64,000 nt of DNA from Ectobacillus antri (GTDB taxonomy: Bacteria; Bacillota; Bacilli; Bacillales; Bacillaceae_G), in the NCBI RefSeq assembly GCF_003852715.1, contig NZ_RIAV01000011.1, positions 1 through 64,000 of the forward strand, written 5' to 3'. The stretch's first letter is position 1; each line of letters starts with the position of its first letter. The position numbers were made by a program, and so were the translations under genes. The notes beneath the pieces were generated by a model that was not told the DNA's origin, did no database searches, and saw nothing but the letters and a program-made list of their open reading frames with translations. Below are positions 44,144-51,967 of this stretch, in pieces.

Positions 44144-44352
44144 CAAAAAACTGATAACGTTTTCATTGGTTTTATATTGTCTGAATAAAATACAATTTCA
44201 GTGAAGGGGTGTGTTATAGAGAAATAGAAGTAATACATGTTTAGTTTTCTGACAAAATGTAAGAAGATATAGGACTTAAGTCGTATTTGTGTCTGCAGCA
44301 GTAGTATATATGAACAAGTTGGTCTAGAATGAATATAGAGGGAGTGATGACT

Positions 44353-45462
44353 TTGGAAAATATACAAAAAGAATTATTGTCTCCGTCACCACAGGAGCAT
44401 GTGGAGCCTATTGCAGATATTATTATTAAAGAAGAGGAGCTAATGCGCCTTAACAAAGAAGCAGATTCATATGTTGAGCAATTAAATACAGAGAGAAATG
44501 CTGATATATCAAATGTTCTCACACAGCTTGCCGCTCTTGGCGATAAAGAACAGCGTGAAGCGGGTGACACGCTAACGGCCTTAAAACAACCGGTAGCTGC
44601 CATGATGAATGGAAAAAATGATGAAATTCCTGCGACTCTCCTTGAACTACGCAAGGTTGTGTCACAACTAGATCCGAACACAGTACAAGCTTCTGGTCTC
44701 AAACGGATGGTTCATAAAATGATGCGTAAAAATCCGATGGAAGCATATATGCATAAATATCAGTCCATTGATAAGCAAATTGAAGTCATTATTAAATCAC
44801 TTCTTGTTGGTCGTGACAATCTACAAGAAGACAGCGTTGGCCTGCAGATGCTTAAAGAGCAGTCGCTGAATAAAATTCACAATCTAGATAAACAGGTATA
44901 TTTAGGACGCAAATTGGCGGAGATGCTAGAAGTAGAGAGACAAAAGCCAGATCGTCAAAAAGATGTCCCCCTTATTAATGATGCGCTTGAAAAAATCTTG
45001 GTGCGAACCCGCAACATGCAACAAGCGAAAAGTGTCTTACTGCAATCTATTGCTTCCGTGGATATCATTAAGAAAAATAATGAAAAGCTTATTGAAGCGA
45101 TACGAAATGCAATTACGATGACACAAAATGTTGTAACTGTTTCAGCTTCTATTCAATTAGCGCTCAACAATCAGCGTAAAAGTATTGATGCGGTAAACGC
45201 AACAAATGAAGCGATTGAAACCATGATATTAAGTAATTCACGTGCACTTAAGCAAAATACAGAAGAAACAACTCGATTACTTGAGAATCCGGCAATTGGT
45301 ATGGATAAACTACGCGAATCGTTTCAGAACGTGTTCGCCGCAATTAAAGCTTCAGAAGAGTCTACAGAACGTATTATTCAATCAAGCAAAACATTTGTTA
45401 AAGAATTAGATACCTTTAATGATGAGATGAAGAAGAAGCTGATTGAATATAAGCGGAAGTAG
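44353..45462 (+). CDS. TelA-family (toxic anion resistance) protein
   Basis: I favour a TTG start at 44353 (MENIQKELLS) because AGAGGGAG sits 8 nt before it; ATG codons at 44347 and 44329 are in frame but badly spaced. 369 aa, nearly all helical, with GLKRMVHKMMRKNPMEAYMHKYQS, QMLKEQSLNKIHNLDKQVYLG and NPAIGMDKLRESFQNVFAAI as in TelA/KlaA/YceH proteins. The name comes from tellurite resistance on plasmids; in Bacillus relatives act in general stress. The molecular action is unknown. It is followed by a membrane-anchored protein gene in the same direction. Confidence 0.85.
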   Translation: MENIQKELLSPSPQEHVEPIADIIIKEEELMRLNKEADSYVEQLNTERNADISNVLTQLAALGDKEQREAGDTLTALKQPVAAMMNGKNDEIPATLLELRKVVSQLDPNTVQASGLKRMVHKMMRKNPMEAYMHKYQSIDKQIEVIIKSLLVGRDNLQEDSVGLQMLKEQSLNKIHNLDKQVYLGRKLAEMLEVERQKPDRQKDVPLINDALEKILVRTRNMQQAKSVLLQSIASVDIIKKNNEKLIEAIRNAITMTQNVVTVSASIQLALNNQRKSIDAVNATNEAIETMILSNSRALKQNTEETTRLLENPAIGMDKLRESFQNVFAAIKASEESTERIIQSSKTFVKELDTFNDEMKKKLIEYKRK

Positions 45463-45559
45463 AATTTAGGTAGGAAAGAAGAGCAGGCGTGCGGTATGTT
45501 CGTGCAGAGGAAAACCATATGTACAGCGTGTATGTGTGAAAGAAAAAGTGAGGTGTAAG

Positions 45560-46396
45560 ATGGACACGATTATATCTATCATTTTAACGATTCTTGGCAT
45601 TGGGGCAGTGCTGCTGTTAGGTACAGGGGCAGTCGTTGTAATAGCGGGAAGGCGTTTGTATGTTTCTTGGAAACAGCCTTATAAACGTGCGGTAGATTCT
45701 ATGGAAAAGCTTTCGCATAAATCTATTCCGTTTTTACAGGATTTCACGCATCATGCTTCCTTTAGACGCTGGCTGCGCGAAGAGGGCAGAAGTGATATAG
45801 AGGCCCTGAGTGTACTGTTTTGTGCGACAGATCATAGTACAAAAGGATTTATTTTAGATGCTTTACCAAGACACGAGCAAAAGCGTCTGCATATAAAAAT
45901 TAAACAAAAAAAGAACTTTGCAAAAGAAGACATTGATTTTACGGCAGTGAAAATTCGCGAATACATGGAGCAGGCATATCAACAAGCTGACCAAACATTA
46001 GACATGTCTTTTTACACATTGTATTTTCATGAAGAATACGGGGAAACGCTCAAATATATTCAAAATGCAAGCCGCACTGTTCATGCAGAGCTCCGTGAAA
46101 CCATTCAAGTGGTGGTAACAGCTGTTTTACGAAATATACCATATTATCGAACACGCCGTCTTTACGAACAGCAACACAAATACGAATCTTTTATAATGAA
46201 GGATTTGCCTGAGATGTTGGAGATTATTACACAGCTTCCTCCATCACAGCGTCCGCCTAAAGAAGAAGAACTAACCTCTTATTTACAAAAGTTCTATGAT
46301 GAGTTTCTTACAGAGGAAAGCATGATGTATAAAAACTTGGACAGTGCTTTGCAGGTGAAGATGCAGGCGACAAAAGAAAAGTTTTTTAAAAACTAA
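45560..46396 (+). CDS. membrane-anchored protein of unknown function next to TelA
   Basis: 278 aa from the ATG with GTGAGGTG upstream. One N-terminal membrane segment (about 4-32, rich in Ile, Leu and Gly) is followed by a soluble, charged, mainly helical domain with no motif I recognise. The position next to telA suggests a partner role, as XpaC-type proteins often accompany TelA, but I cannot match it to that family. Roughly 100 bp separates the genes. Transcripts may be joined. Confidence 0.7.
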   Translation: MDTIISIILTILGIGAVLLLGTGAVVVIAGRRLYVSWKQPYKRAVDSMEKLSHKSIPFLQDFTHHASFRRWLREEGRSDIEALSVLFCATDHSTKGFILDALPRHEQKRLHIKIKQKKNFAKEDIDFTAVKIREYMEQAYQQADQTLDMSFYTLYFHEEYGETLKYIQNASRTVHAELRETIQVVVTAVLRNIPYYRTRRLYEQQHKYESFIMKDLPEMLEIITQLPPSQRPPKEEELTSYLQKFYDEFLTEESMMYKNLDSALQVKMQATKEKFFKN

Positions 46397-46604
46397 CTTG
46401 TTTTAGATGACCAAAAGAACGGATGATATATGGTTGCAGTCTTGTCTGTGCTGAGTAAGGTTTTAGTGAGGTGCTCTCTCATTTTCATATGAAACCAGTT
46501 GTACTTATTTAGGGGCGGATTCAACAGCCCCTAAATGCATGTAGGATAAAAAGCGAGCGTTTGTCATATGAAGATGGAAATACGAGTTACATGTAATCAT
46601 GGTA

Positions 46605-46633
46605 TTGACATTTTTTTCTTTTAATATTATCAT
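46605..46633 (+). promoter_or_regulatory. promoter of the regulator-hydrolase-YhfC operon
   Basis: TTGACA (46605-46610), a 17-bp spacer and TATCAT (46628-46633). The spacer is T-rich and the -10 lies within the palindrome described separately. Apart from a possible decayed repeat at 46415-46515, the 46397-46604 stretch shows no gene. Confidence 0.78.
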
Positions 46634-46652
46634 TATCGATAATGATAATATT
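46623..46652. promoter_or_regulatory. 30-bp perfect palindromic operator
   Basis: AATATTATCATTATC (46623-46637) is followed by its exact reverse complement to 46652. It contains tandem ATTATC hexamers facing GATAAT hexamers, reminiscent of Fur-superfamily or ArsR-family sites. It covers the -10 and expected start, so binding would repress. Confidence 0.85.
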
Positions 46653-46701
46653 TTTGATACAGACACATATACATGATGGTGTAGAAAGCAAGGTGATTGG
46701 T

Positions 46702-47256
46702 TTGGATGAAAAAGCAAAATTAATTATACATCCGGTTCGCATGAGAATCGTACAGACCTTTATCGGAGGACAAAAGTTAACCGTGCAGGAGATACAAGAA
46801 AAGCTAAAGGACGTTCCGCAGGCTACACTGTATCGTAATTTAAATAAGCTTGTAAAAGGCGGTGTGCTAGAAGTCGCCGCAACAAATCAGGTGCGAGGAA
46901 CTATTGAAAAAGTGTATGAATTGGTAGGCGGAGAGGTGGGCCTTTCAGCGGAAGAATTTCAAAATAGTTCGCGTGAAGAACAAATGGGCGTATTTATGAG
47001 ATTTGTCGGCAATCTAATTGATCAGTTTGGCCGGTACTTGGATCAAGATGAAATTGACTTAGTCAAGGACGGTGTCACAATGCGCCAAGTGGAGCTGTAT
47101 TTAGATGACAAAGAATATTTGGAGCTAATGAAAAGTGTCGCCAAGCTATATCAGGAGGCTATGAAACACAAACCAGAGGGTGAGAGGAGAAGAAGGTTTG
47201 TTACAACGATTGTTGTTCCAGAGGTATTGATAGGAAAGGAGAAAAGTCATGATTAG
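46702..47256 (+). CDS. ArsR-like winged-helix transcriptional regulator
   Basis: A TTG start at 46702 is preferred: AAGGTGA lies 7 nt upstream and the protein then begins MDEKAKLIIHPVRMRIVQTF, a usual helix-turn-helix N-terminus; 184 aa. The HTH is at residues 10-70 (LTVQEIQEKLKDVPQATLYRNLNKLVKGGVLEV). The C-terminal half is helical and may dimerise or sense a ligand. No metal-binding cysteines are present, so it is not a classic metal-sensing ArsR. It likely controls its own operon through the palindrome upstream. It overlaps the hydrolase gene by 8 nt. Confidence 0.85.
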   Translation: MDEKAKLIIHPVRMRIVQTFIGGQKLTVQEIQEKLKDVPQATLYRNLNKLVKGGVLEVAATNQVRGTIEKVYELVGGEVGLSAEEFQNSSREEQMGVFMRFVGNLIDQFGRYLDQDEIDLVKDGVTMRQVELYLDDKEYLELMKSVAKLYQEAMKHKPEGERRRRFVTTIVVPEVLIGKEKSHD

Positions 47257-48220
47257 AGAAGAGAACATAAAGATTTTAAGCGCTTATGAATTAGGAGCAA
47301 CTTTAACCTTCCCAGCAACGGAAGACGTACAATCTCCCGCTATTTTGTTAATTCCGGGTACGGGTGGCAGCGACCGCGATGGAAACAAAGGCGGATTAGA
47401 TATGAATTTATATAAAGATTTGGCTCACTTTTTTACCAAGCAAGGCTTTGTTACACTGCGCTATGATAAAAGAGGGATGCATGAGAGCGGAGGAGATGCC
47501 TATGCGTGCGGTATGTGGGATATGGTTGATGATGCAGCAGCTTGCTTGCGCTTTTTAAAAACGCATCCGCAAGTTGATCCTAACCGTATTATTATTTTTG
47601 GTCATAGTGAAGGTTGTATTCTTGGAACGGCTTTACAGATAAAGGAGCCTGTGAGTGGACTCATCATGGTAGGTGGCGGTGCGATGTCATTAAAAGAAGC
47701 TATTGATCAGCAACGCGAGAGCGCATTCGTAGCTATGCAGGCACAAAAAGGATTTAAAGGCTGGTTGTTTCGAACATTAAAAGCAGTGGAAAAAGCGAAA
47801 AAGCAAAATGCAGCGTTTGATGAAAAAGTGCTGAATTCTACAGAAGATACAATTAAAATGATGGGAAAAAAGCTGCCTGCGAAATGGCTACGTGAGCATT
47901 ATTCCTATGATATATGTGCAGATTTAGCAAGTGTCACATGTCCAACGCTTGTTATAAGCGGCTCTAAAGATTTACAGGCTCCTATTGAAGGGGTGTTGAA
48001 GGTAGAGAAGCTTGTACAAGGAGCAGTAGAGACACATATCATTCCAAATATGACGCATATCTTAAAAACATGGGATGGAGAAATAGATGGTTTGAATTTG
48101 ATGAAAGTGTATAAAGAGCAAGTAAATCAGCCAATCGATGGGACGTTTCTAAAGGTACTAGAAAATTGGCTGTTGCGCTATAAGGAGGCGAAGAGCGAAT
48201 GGTTAGTCAATCAGCAATAG
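47249..48220 (+). CDS. alpha/beta hydrolase
   Basis: 323 aa, serine hydrolase fold. The oxyanion motif PGTGGSDRDGN is near 36-46, nucleophile Ser120 in GHSEGC, the acid in SGSKDLQAP (about 248) and the His in NMTHIL (about 274). An inserted helical cap lies at about 150-215. It resembles dienelactone hydrolase/prolyl-oligopeptidase-like esterases; the substrate is unknown. No signal peptide. It starts within the regulator gene's last codons with AAAGGAG upstream and overlaps the YhfC gene by 22 nt. Confidence 0.88.
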   Translation: MIREENIKILSAYELGATLTFPATEDVQSPAILLIPGTGGSDRDGNKGGLDMNLYKDLAHFFTKQGFVTLRYDKRGMHESGGDAYACGMWDMVDDAAACLRFLKTHPQVDPNRIIIFGHSEGCILGTALQIKEPVSGLIMVGGGAMSLKEAIDQQRESAFVAMQAQKGFKGWLFRTLKAVEKAKKQNAAFDEKVLNSTEDTIKMMGKKLPAKWLREHYSYDICADLASVTCPTLVISGSKDLQAPIEGVLKVEKLVQGAVETHIIPNMTHILKTWDGEIDGLNLMKVYKEQVNQPIDGTFLKVLENWLLRYKEAKSEWLVNQQ

Positions 48221-48972
48221 CAGGTCTCGTTGTACAATGTATGATATCAATCCTTATTCCCATCTTTGTGTACGTGTTTATGAAAAAGAAATATAAAATC
48301 TCATTTCGTCCGGTGTTGGTGGGGGCAGCTATTTTTATAGGGTTTGTATTAATTCTTGAAGGCGCATTGAATGCTTATGTGCTGCATGTTAATGAAACCA
48401 CAGCAAAAATTACGGAACATCCTTATTGGTTTACCTTGTATGGATCGCTGATGGCAGGTGTGTTTGAAGAAGTTGGAAGGTTTATCGCATTTACCTATCT
48501 GTTAAAAGTGTATCGAGACCGAAAAGATGGTCTTGCCTTTGGTCTGGGACATGGAGGAATTGAAGCTATTATCATTGGCGGCATAACAGCAATTCAAAGT
48601 ATTGTATATGCGCAGCTGCTCAATACAGGGAAATTAGAAACCGCGTTTGGCCAGCTTCCACCAGAAGCTTTACAAGGAATAAAAGATTCTTTGCTAGATT
48701 TAACCTTTGTTTCAGGGATTATGGGTGGTGCGGAGCGTATCGCAGCACTTGTCCTTCAGATTGCTCTTTCCATCTTAGTTTTATATGCAGTGAAAGAGAA
48801 GAAATTCAGTTATGTTATGTTAGCCATATTTCTGCATACCCTTGTTGATTATGTCGTGTTCTTGCATCGAACAATCGGTTTATCTCTCATGGTTGTAGAA
48901 GTATTTTTATGGATAGTAGCGATATGTTCTTATATTTTCATAAAAAGAAGTAAATCTTTATTTAATATATAA
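48199..48972 (+). CDS. YhfC-family intramembrane glutamic protease-like protein
   Basis: 257 aa with about seven membrane segments. The conserved sites of the YhfC family are visible: FEEVGRF (Glu90-Glu91, Arg94), GLGHGGIEAI (His118, Glu122) and HTLVDYVVF near 213. This family is related to the CPBP/Abi glutamic proteases. The ribosome site AAGGAGGCG lies inside the hydrolase gene. Its last codons and stop (48966-48972) coincide with the end of a dispersed repeat, so the C-terminus may have been set by that insertion. Confidence 0.85.
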   Translation: MVSQSAIAGLVVQCMISILIPIFVYVFMKKKYKISFRPVLVGAAIFIGFVLILEGALNAYVLHVNETTAKITEHPYWFTLYGSLMAGVFEEVGRFIAFTYLLKVYRDRKDGLAFGLGHGGIEAIIIGGITAIQSIVYAQLLNTGKLETAFGQLPPEALQGIKDSLLDLTFVSGIMGGAERIAALVLQIALSILVLYAVKEKKFSYVMLAIFLHTLVDYVVFLHRTIGLSLMVVEVFLWIVAICSYIFIKRSKSLFNI

Positions 48973-49151
48973 GTACAACTAGAAAAACCGACATTCTTTT
49001 TTGGGTGGGAAAGAAGAACGGGCAATGTATGGTTGCGGTCAGTGCCTAAGAGATACGCGTGTCAAGTAAGCATATACACATGTAGCGAGGCGTCCTGGAG
49101 CCGTGATTTTCTTGTTGTTTATATTTCGAAAAAAACATGTCGACTTATATA
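48966..49151 (+). repeat. MITE-like repeat, copy B
   Basis: A 186-bp element starting TATATAAGTACAACT and ending CATGTCGACTTATATA, imperfect inverted ends. It aligns with the reverse complement of 41155-41330. It overlaps the stop codon of the YhfC gene and has no ORF. Confidence 0.8.
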
Positions 49152-49158
49152 GTATTGT

Positions 49159-49253
49159 GAGGCTGGGACATAACTAGCTTTTACAAATAAAAAAGTGAAA
49201 TCGCTCCGCCGATTTCACTTTTTTCAATTTATTGTTGAATTTTGTCCTAGCCA
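49159..49253 (+). terminator. nested-hairpin terminator
   Basis: The inner stem AAAAAGTGAAATCG (about 49190-49203) pairs with 49210-49223 around CTCCGC, followed by TTTTTTC. An outer pairing, GGCTGGGACA (49161-49170) with TGTCCTAGCC (49243-49252), encloses it. It matches in style the element at 38457-38606. Confidence 0.8.
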
Positions 49254-49327
49254 CATTTTGATAATAGGCATTTGCCGACCGTATTCCTGTAACGGAAATG
49301 AACAACGAATTTGAACAGGGCCTGTTA

Positions 49328-50638
49328 TTAAGCAGCCTTGGAGACCGGCGGCGTATGAGTTGGTTTCGTTTGATCCCAAATTAAGCCCATACAAGCGCCG
49401 CATACGGCTGGAACAACCCAGCTAAGTCCTAGAGAAGAGAATGGTAATGCATCGAATACGGGTTGTAATCCTGATAAGGAAACACCGAATGCTTTTAAGC
49501 CGTCACATAACGCAACGAGCCCTGTCAATAGCATCGCGCCTGCATACACTTTACGCTTCTTGGTCATAAATGACAAAACAACTAATACGATGGTGAGAGG
49601 ATACGCTGTTACCAAGAATGGAACAGATACAGAAATGATTTGGTTCAATCCCATATTCGCAACCAATAAGCTTACAAGTGTGACCGCTGTGACAATAAAT
49701 TTATAAGTCAGCTTTGGCGAAAGTTGTTCAAAATAATGACCACATGCAGTAGTCAAGCCTACACAAGTTGTAAAGCATGCTAATGTGAAGATAATCCCAA
49801 GCAATACTGTCCCGCTAGATCCTAAGAACATGCTTGCTGTATCTGCCAAAATAGCAGTGCCGTTTTCAAATGAACCTTCTGAACCCATTTTTGCACCAGT
49901 GAATCCAATTGCTACATATACAAAAGCAAGTGCTGCACCTGCTACGAGTCCAGATGCTAACGTATATTTCATCACAGCCCTTTTTTCTGTTACACCTTGA
50001 CTGTGAATAGCAGATAAGATGACAATACCAAATGCCAATGCAGCCAGGGCATCCATCGTGGCATAGCCTTCAATAAACCCTTTAAAGAAAGCACCTGTTT
50101 CATACTTCTCGGTTGGTGCGGAAAGCGCCCCATCTAAATGACTTAATGCAACAACACATAGAACGCCGATTGCTACAAGCAAAGTTGGTGTGATAAAGCG
50201 CCCCATGTAATTTACCATTTTTGATGGATTTAAGCTAACTGCATACACAAGTGAGAAAAATACAAGAGTGAATATAAACAATGTTACGGTAGAAGAAGTC
50301 CCTGTAAAAGGCTTTACACTCATCTCAAATGCTACGTTCGCATTTCGAGGAATTGCCAGAAATGGACCGATAGATAAGTAGATAATCGCAATGAAAATTG
50401 TACCGAATAATGGGTGGACACGTCCTGCTAACTCTTGCGCGCCGCCTTTTACTAACAAAACAGCGGCTAATACGAGAAAGGGTAAACCAACGCCAGTTAC
50501 GATAAATCCTAGCATAGCAGGTACAAAGGAAGTTCCCGCTTCCATTCCTAAAAAGGGCGGGAAAATTAAATTGCCGGCGCCAAAGAACATCGAAAATAGC
50601 GTAAGACCGATAAAGAAAATTTCTTTTGTTTTCATCAT
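49328..50638 (-). CDS. brnQ: branched-chain amino acid transporter BrnQ
   Basis: Na+- or H+-coupled uptake of Ile, Leu and Val. 436 aa from the ATG with AAGGAG 5 nt upstream; about twelve membrane segments. The family N-terminus FIGLTLFSMFFGAGNLIFPPFLG and IPRNANVAFEM are present. Expression should depend on uncharged tRNA through the T-box leader, so it opens on isoleucine shortage. Confidence 0.95.
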   Translation of the reverse strand: MMKTKEIFFIGLTLFSMFFGAGNLIFPPFLGMEAGTSFVPAMLGFIVTGVGLPFLVLAAVLLVKGGAQELAGRVHPLFGTIFIAIIYLSIGPFLAIPRNANVAFEMSVKPFTGTSSTVTLFIFTLVFFSLVYAVSLNPSKMVNYMGRFITPTLLVAIGVLCVVALSHLDGALSAPTEKYETGAFFKGFIEGYATMDALAALAFGIVILSAIHSQGVTEKRAVMKYTLASGLVAGAALAFVYVAIGFTGAKMGSEGSFENGTAILADTASMFLGSSGTVLLGIIFTLACFTTCVGLTTACGHYFEQLSPKLTYKFIVTAVTLVSLLVANMGLNQIISVSVPFLVTAYPLTIVLVVLSFMTKKRKVYAGAMLLTGLVALCDGLKAFGVSLSGLQPVFDALPFSSLGLSWVVPAVCGACMGLIWDQTKPTHTPPVSKAA

Positions 50639-50654
50639 GAACACTCCTTAAGAT

Positions 50655-50930
50655 AAAATAAAAAAGCTCGCCCCTATAATAGGGACGAGCTTAACTCGCG
50701 ATACCACCCTAGTTCCGTAAAATGAATACGGCCCTCAACAACGTACAAACATACGCGATCCCGGTAACGGAGGACATCCGGCAAATCCTACTTACACCTT
50801 CAGCTTTGCGCCTCAAAGATGATTTTCACACAAGTTTTGTACATCAGCTTTCACCATTTGCTGACTCTCTGGAGAACAAAATTCTTGGCTACTCGTTCTT
50901 ATCATTGGCTGTTGAACTTGAATATGTTGA
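50655..50930 (-). promoter_or_regulatory. T-box leader upstream of brnQ, probably tRNA-Ile
   Basis: On the minus strand the T-box AGGGTGGTATCGCG is at 50710-50697, followed by a terminator stem (AGCTCGTCCCT with AGGGGCGAGCT, about 50695-50660) and T-run. Stem I carries GAACGAGTA, GAGAGTCAGCA and GGTGAAAGCTG. The likely specifier is ATC (Ile) within ATCATC at 50823-50818, which fits an Ile-sensing switch for BrnQ. Confidence 0.92.
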
Positions 50931-50932
50931 TA

Positions 50933-50985
50933 AGGTTAACACACTAATATCTGATAGTCAATATATTTTTTAAATTCTGAAAATT
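50933..50985 (-). promoter_or_regulatory. brnQ promoter with a CodY-like box
   Basis: Minus strand: TTGACT (50961-50956), a 17-bp spacer and TAACCT (50938-50933). A CodY-like 15-mer (50971-50985, about 12 of 15 matches to AATTTTCWGAAAATT) lies just upstream of the -35, overlapping the end of the next small gene. Confidence 0.6.
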
Positions 50986-51154
50986 AATCCGTGAATGCAA
51001 CCGTTTTTATGGCAGATGCTGCATTGCGCTCGTAACGCTTTTCAATTTTAAGCTCAATTTTTTCCAAAGCTTCTCGATCTCGCAATAGGTTTGCTTTGTT
51101 TTCTTGGACAAGCTGTTGAAATGATTTGCGCTGTGCTTTTATTCGTTTTAACAT
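50984..51154 (-). CDS. FbpB-family small basic protein
   Basis: A 56-aa ORF beginning MLKRIKAQRKSFQQLVQENK and continuing with LLRDREALEKIELKIEKR. This matches the pattern of Fur-regulated basic protein B (FbpB), small proteins that in B. subtilis help the FsrA sRNA cut iron use. The ribosome site AAAGGAG is 10 nt before the ATG. I do not see a clear Fur box upstream, so iron control is not shown. Strongly basic N-terminus and helical. Confidence 0.75.
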   Translation of the reverse strand: MLKRIKAQRKSFQQLVQENKANLLRDREALEKIELKIEKRYERNAASAIKTVAFTD

Positions 51155-51291
51155 GATGCATTACTCCTTTTAGTCAGTCCGGTTGTATAATTCAGAAAAT
51201 ATTGCATATTTGAATAATACATCATTTTGTTATATTTGAATAGTATTTTTATAGCGTTTTCATAAAAAGTTCACATGTTAAAATAACAGAA

Positions 51292-51822
51292 TCAGTATGG
51301 TAATTTGGCAAGCATCCATACATCATGAGATGTTCCGTTTTGCATGAGGTAGTTTCGTAAAATACCCTCTTTTTCAAATCCGTTTTTTTCTAATACACGT
51401 ACGGAAGCCGGATTTTCTGGAAATACAGTGGCGCCGAGTCGAACAAGTTGCAGTTCAGAAAAACTATATGTCGTTATGGCTTGGATCGCTTCTGTTACAT
51501 ACCCCTTACTCCAATAGTCTGGATGAAGCTCGTATCCTACTTCAGCACGTCTATGTGTTGTATTCCAGTTATTTAACCCAATTGTCCCTAGCAATGTAGG
51601 TTCGCCTTTTAAAGAAATACCCCAGCGCATACTCCGCTTTGCCTCAAAGCCTTCTGCAAAACTTTTCACCATGTGTTCTGCCTGTTCAATGGATGTGAAC
51701 GGCTCCATCCCATAGTAGCGTGTTACATCGCTACGAGAAAAAGTAGAAAATAAAGCAGTTGCATCTTCAACTGTAATTTGCCGTAAATATAAGCGTTCGG
51801 TTTCTAATATAGGAAAGTCCAT
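51292..51822 (-). CDS. GNAT N-acetyltransferase (RimJ/RimL type)
   Basis: 176 aa from MDFPILETERLYLRQIT, whose AAGGAGG site is excellent; a longer frame upstream lacks one. It has the RimJ/L-type start ETERLYLR, GTIGLNNWNTTHRRAEVGYELHPDYWSKGYVTEAI with the acetyl-CoA loop, and NPASVRVLEKNGFEKEG. It probably acetylates a protein N-terminus or a small amine; the target is unknown. It stands alone. Confidence 0.9.
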   Translation of the reverse strand: MDFPILETERLYLRQITVEDATALFSTFSRSDVTRYYGMEPFTSIEQAEHMVKSFAEGFEAKRSMRWGISLKGEPTLLGTIGLNNWNTTHRRAEVGYELHPDYWSKGYVTEAIQAITTYSFSELQLVRLGATVFPENPASVRVLEKNGFEKEGILRNYLMQNGTSHDVWMLAKLPY

Positions 51823-51967
51823 ATATTTCCTCCTTTTCTGTGATACTATCAATATAGAATGAAAATTTTGTAAAAACAAGTTATATATTCTATATGAAGA
51901 TGGTGTTACAGCCTGATATTGCTATATGCGGAAGAGAAAATGTTATCACAAGTAGAGAGGTGTAAAG

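Noticed and set aside
50722-50973. 83-codon plus-strand frame upstream of brnQ
   Set aside because: It lies over the T-box leader on the other strand, which explains the conservation and structure.
51181-51260. Fur or CodY box upstream of the FbpB-like gene
   Set aside because: The best CodY match has four mismatches and no Fur-type inverted hexamers are found.
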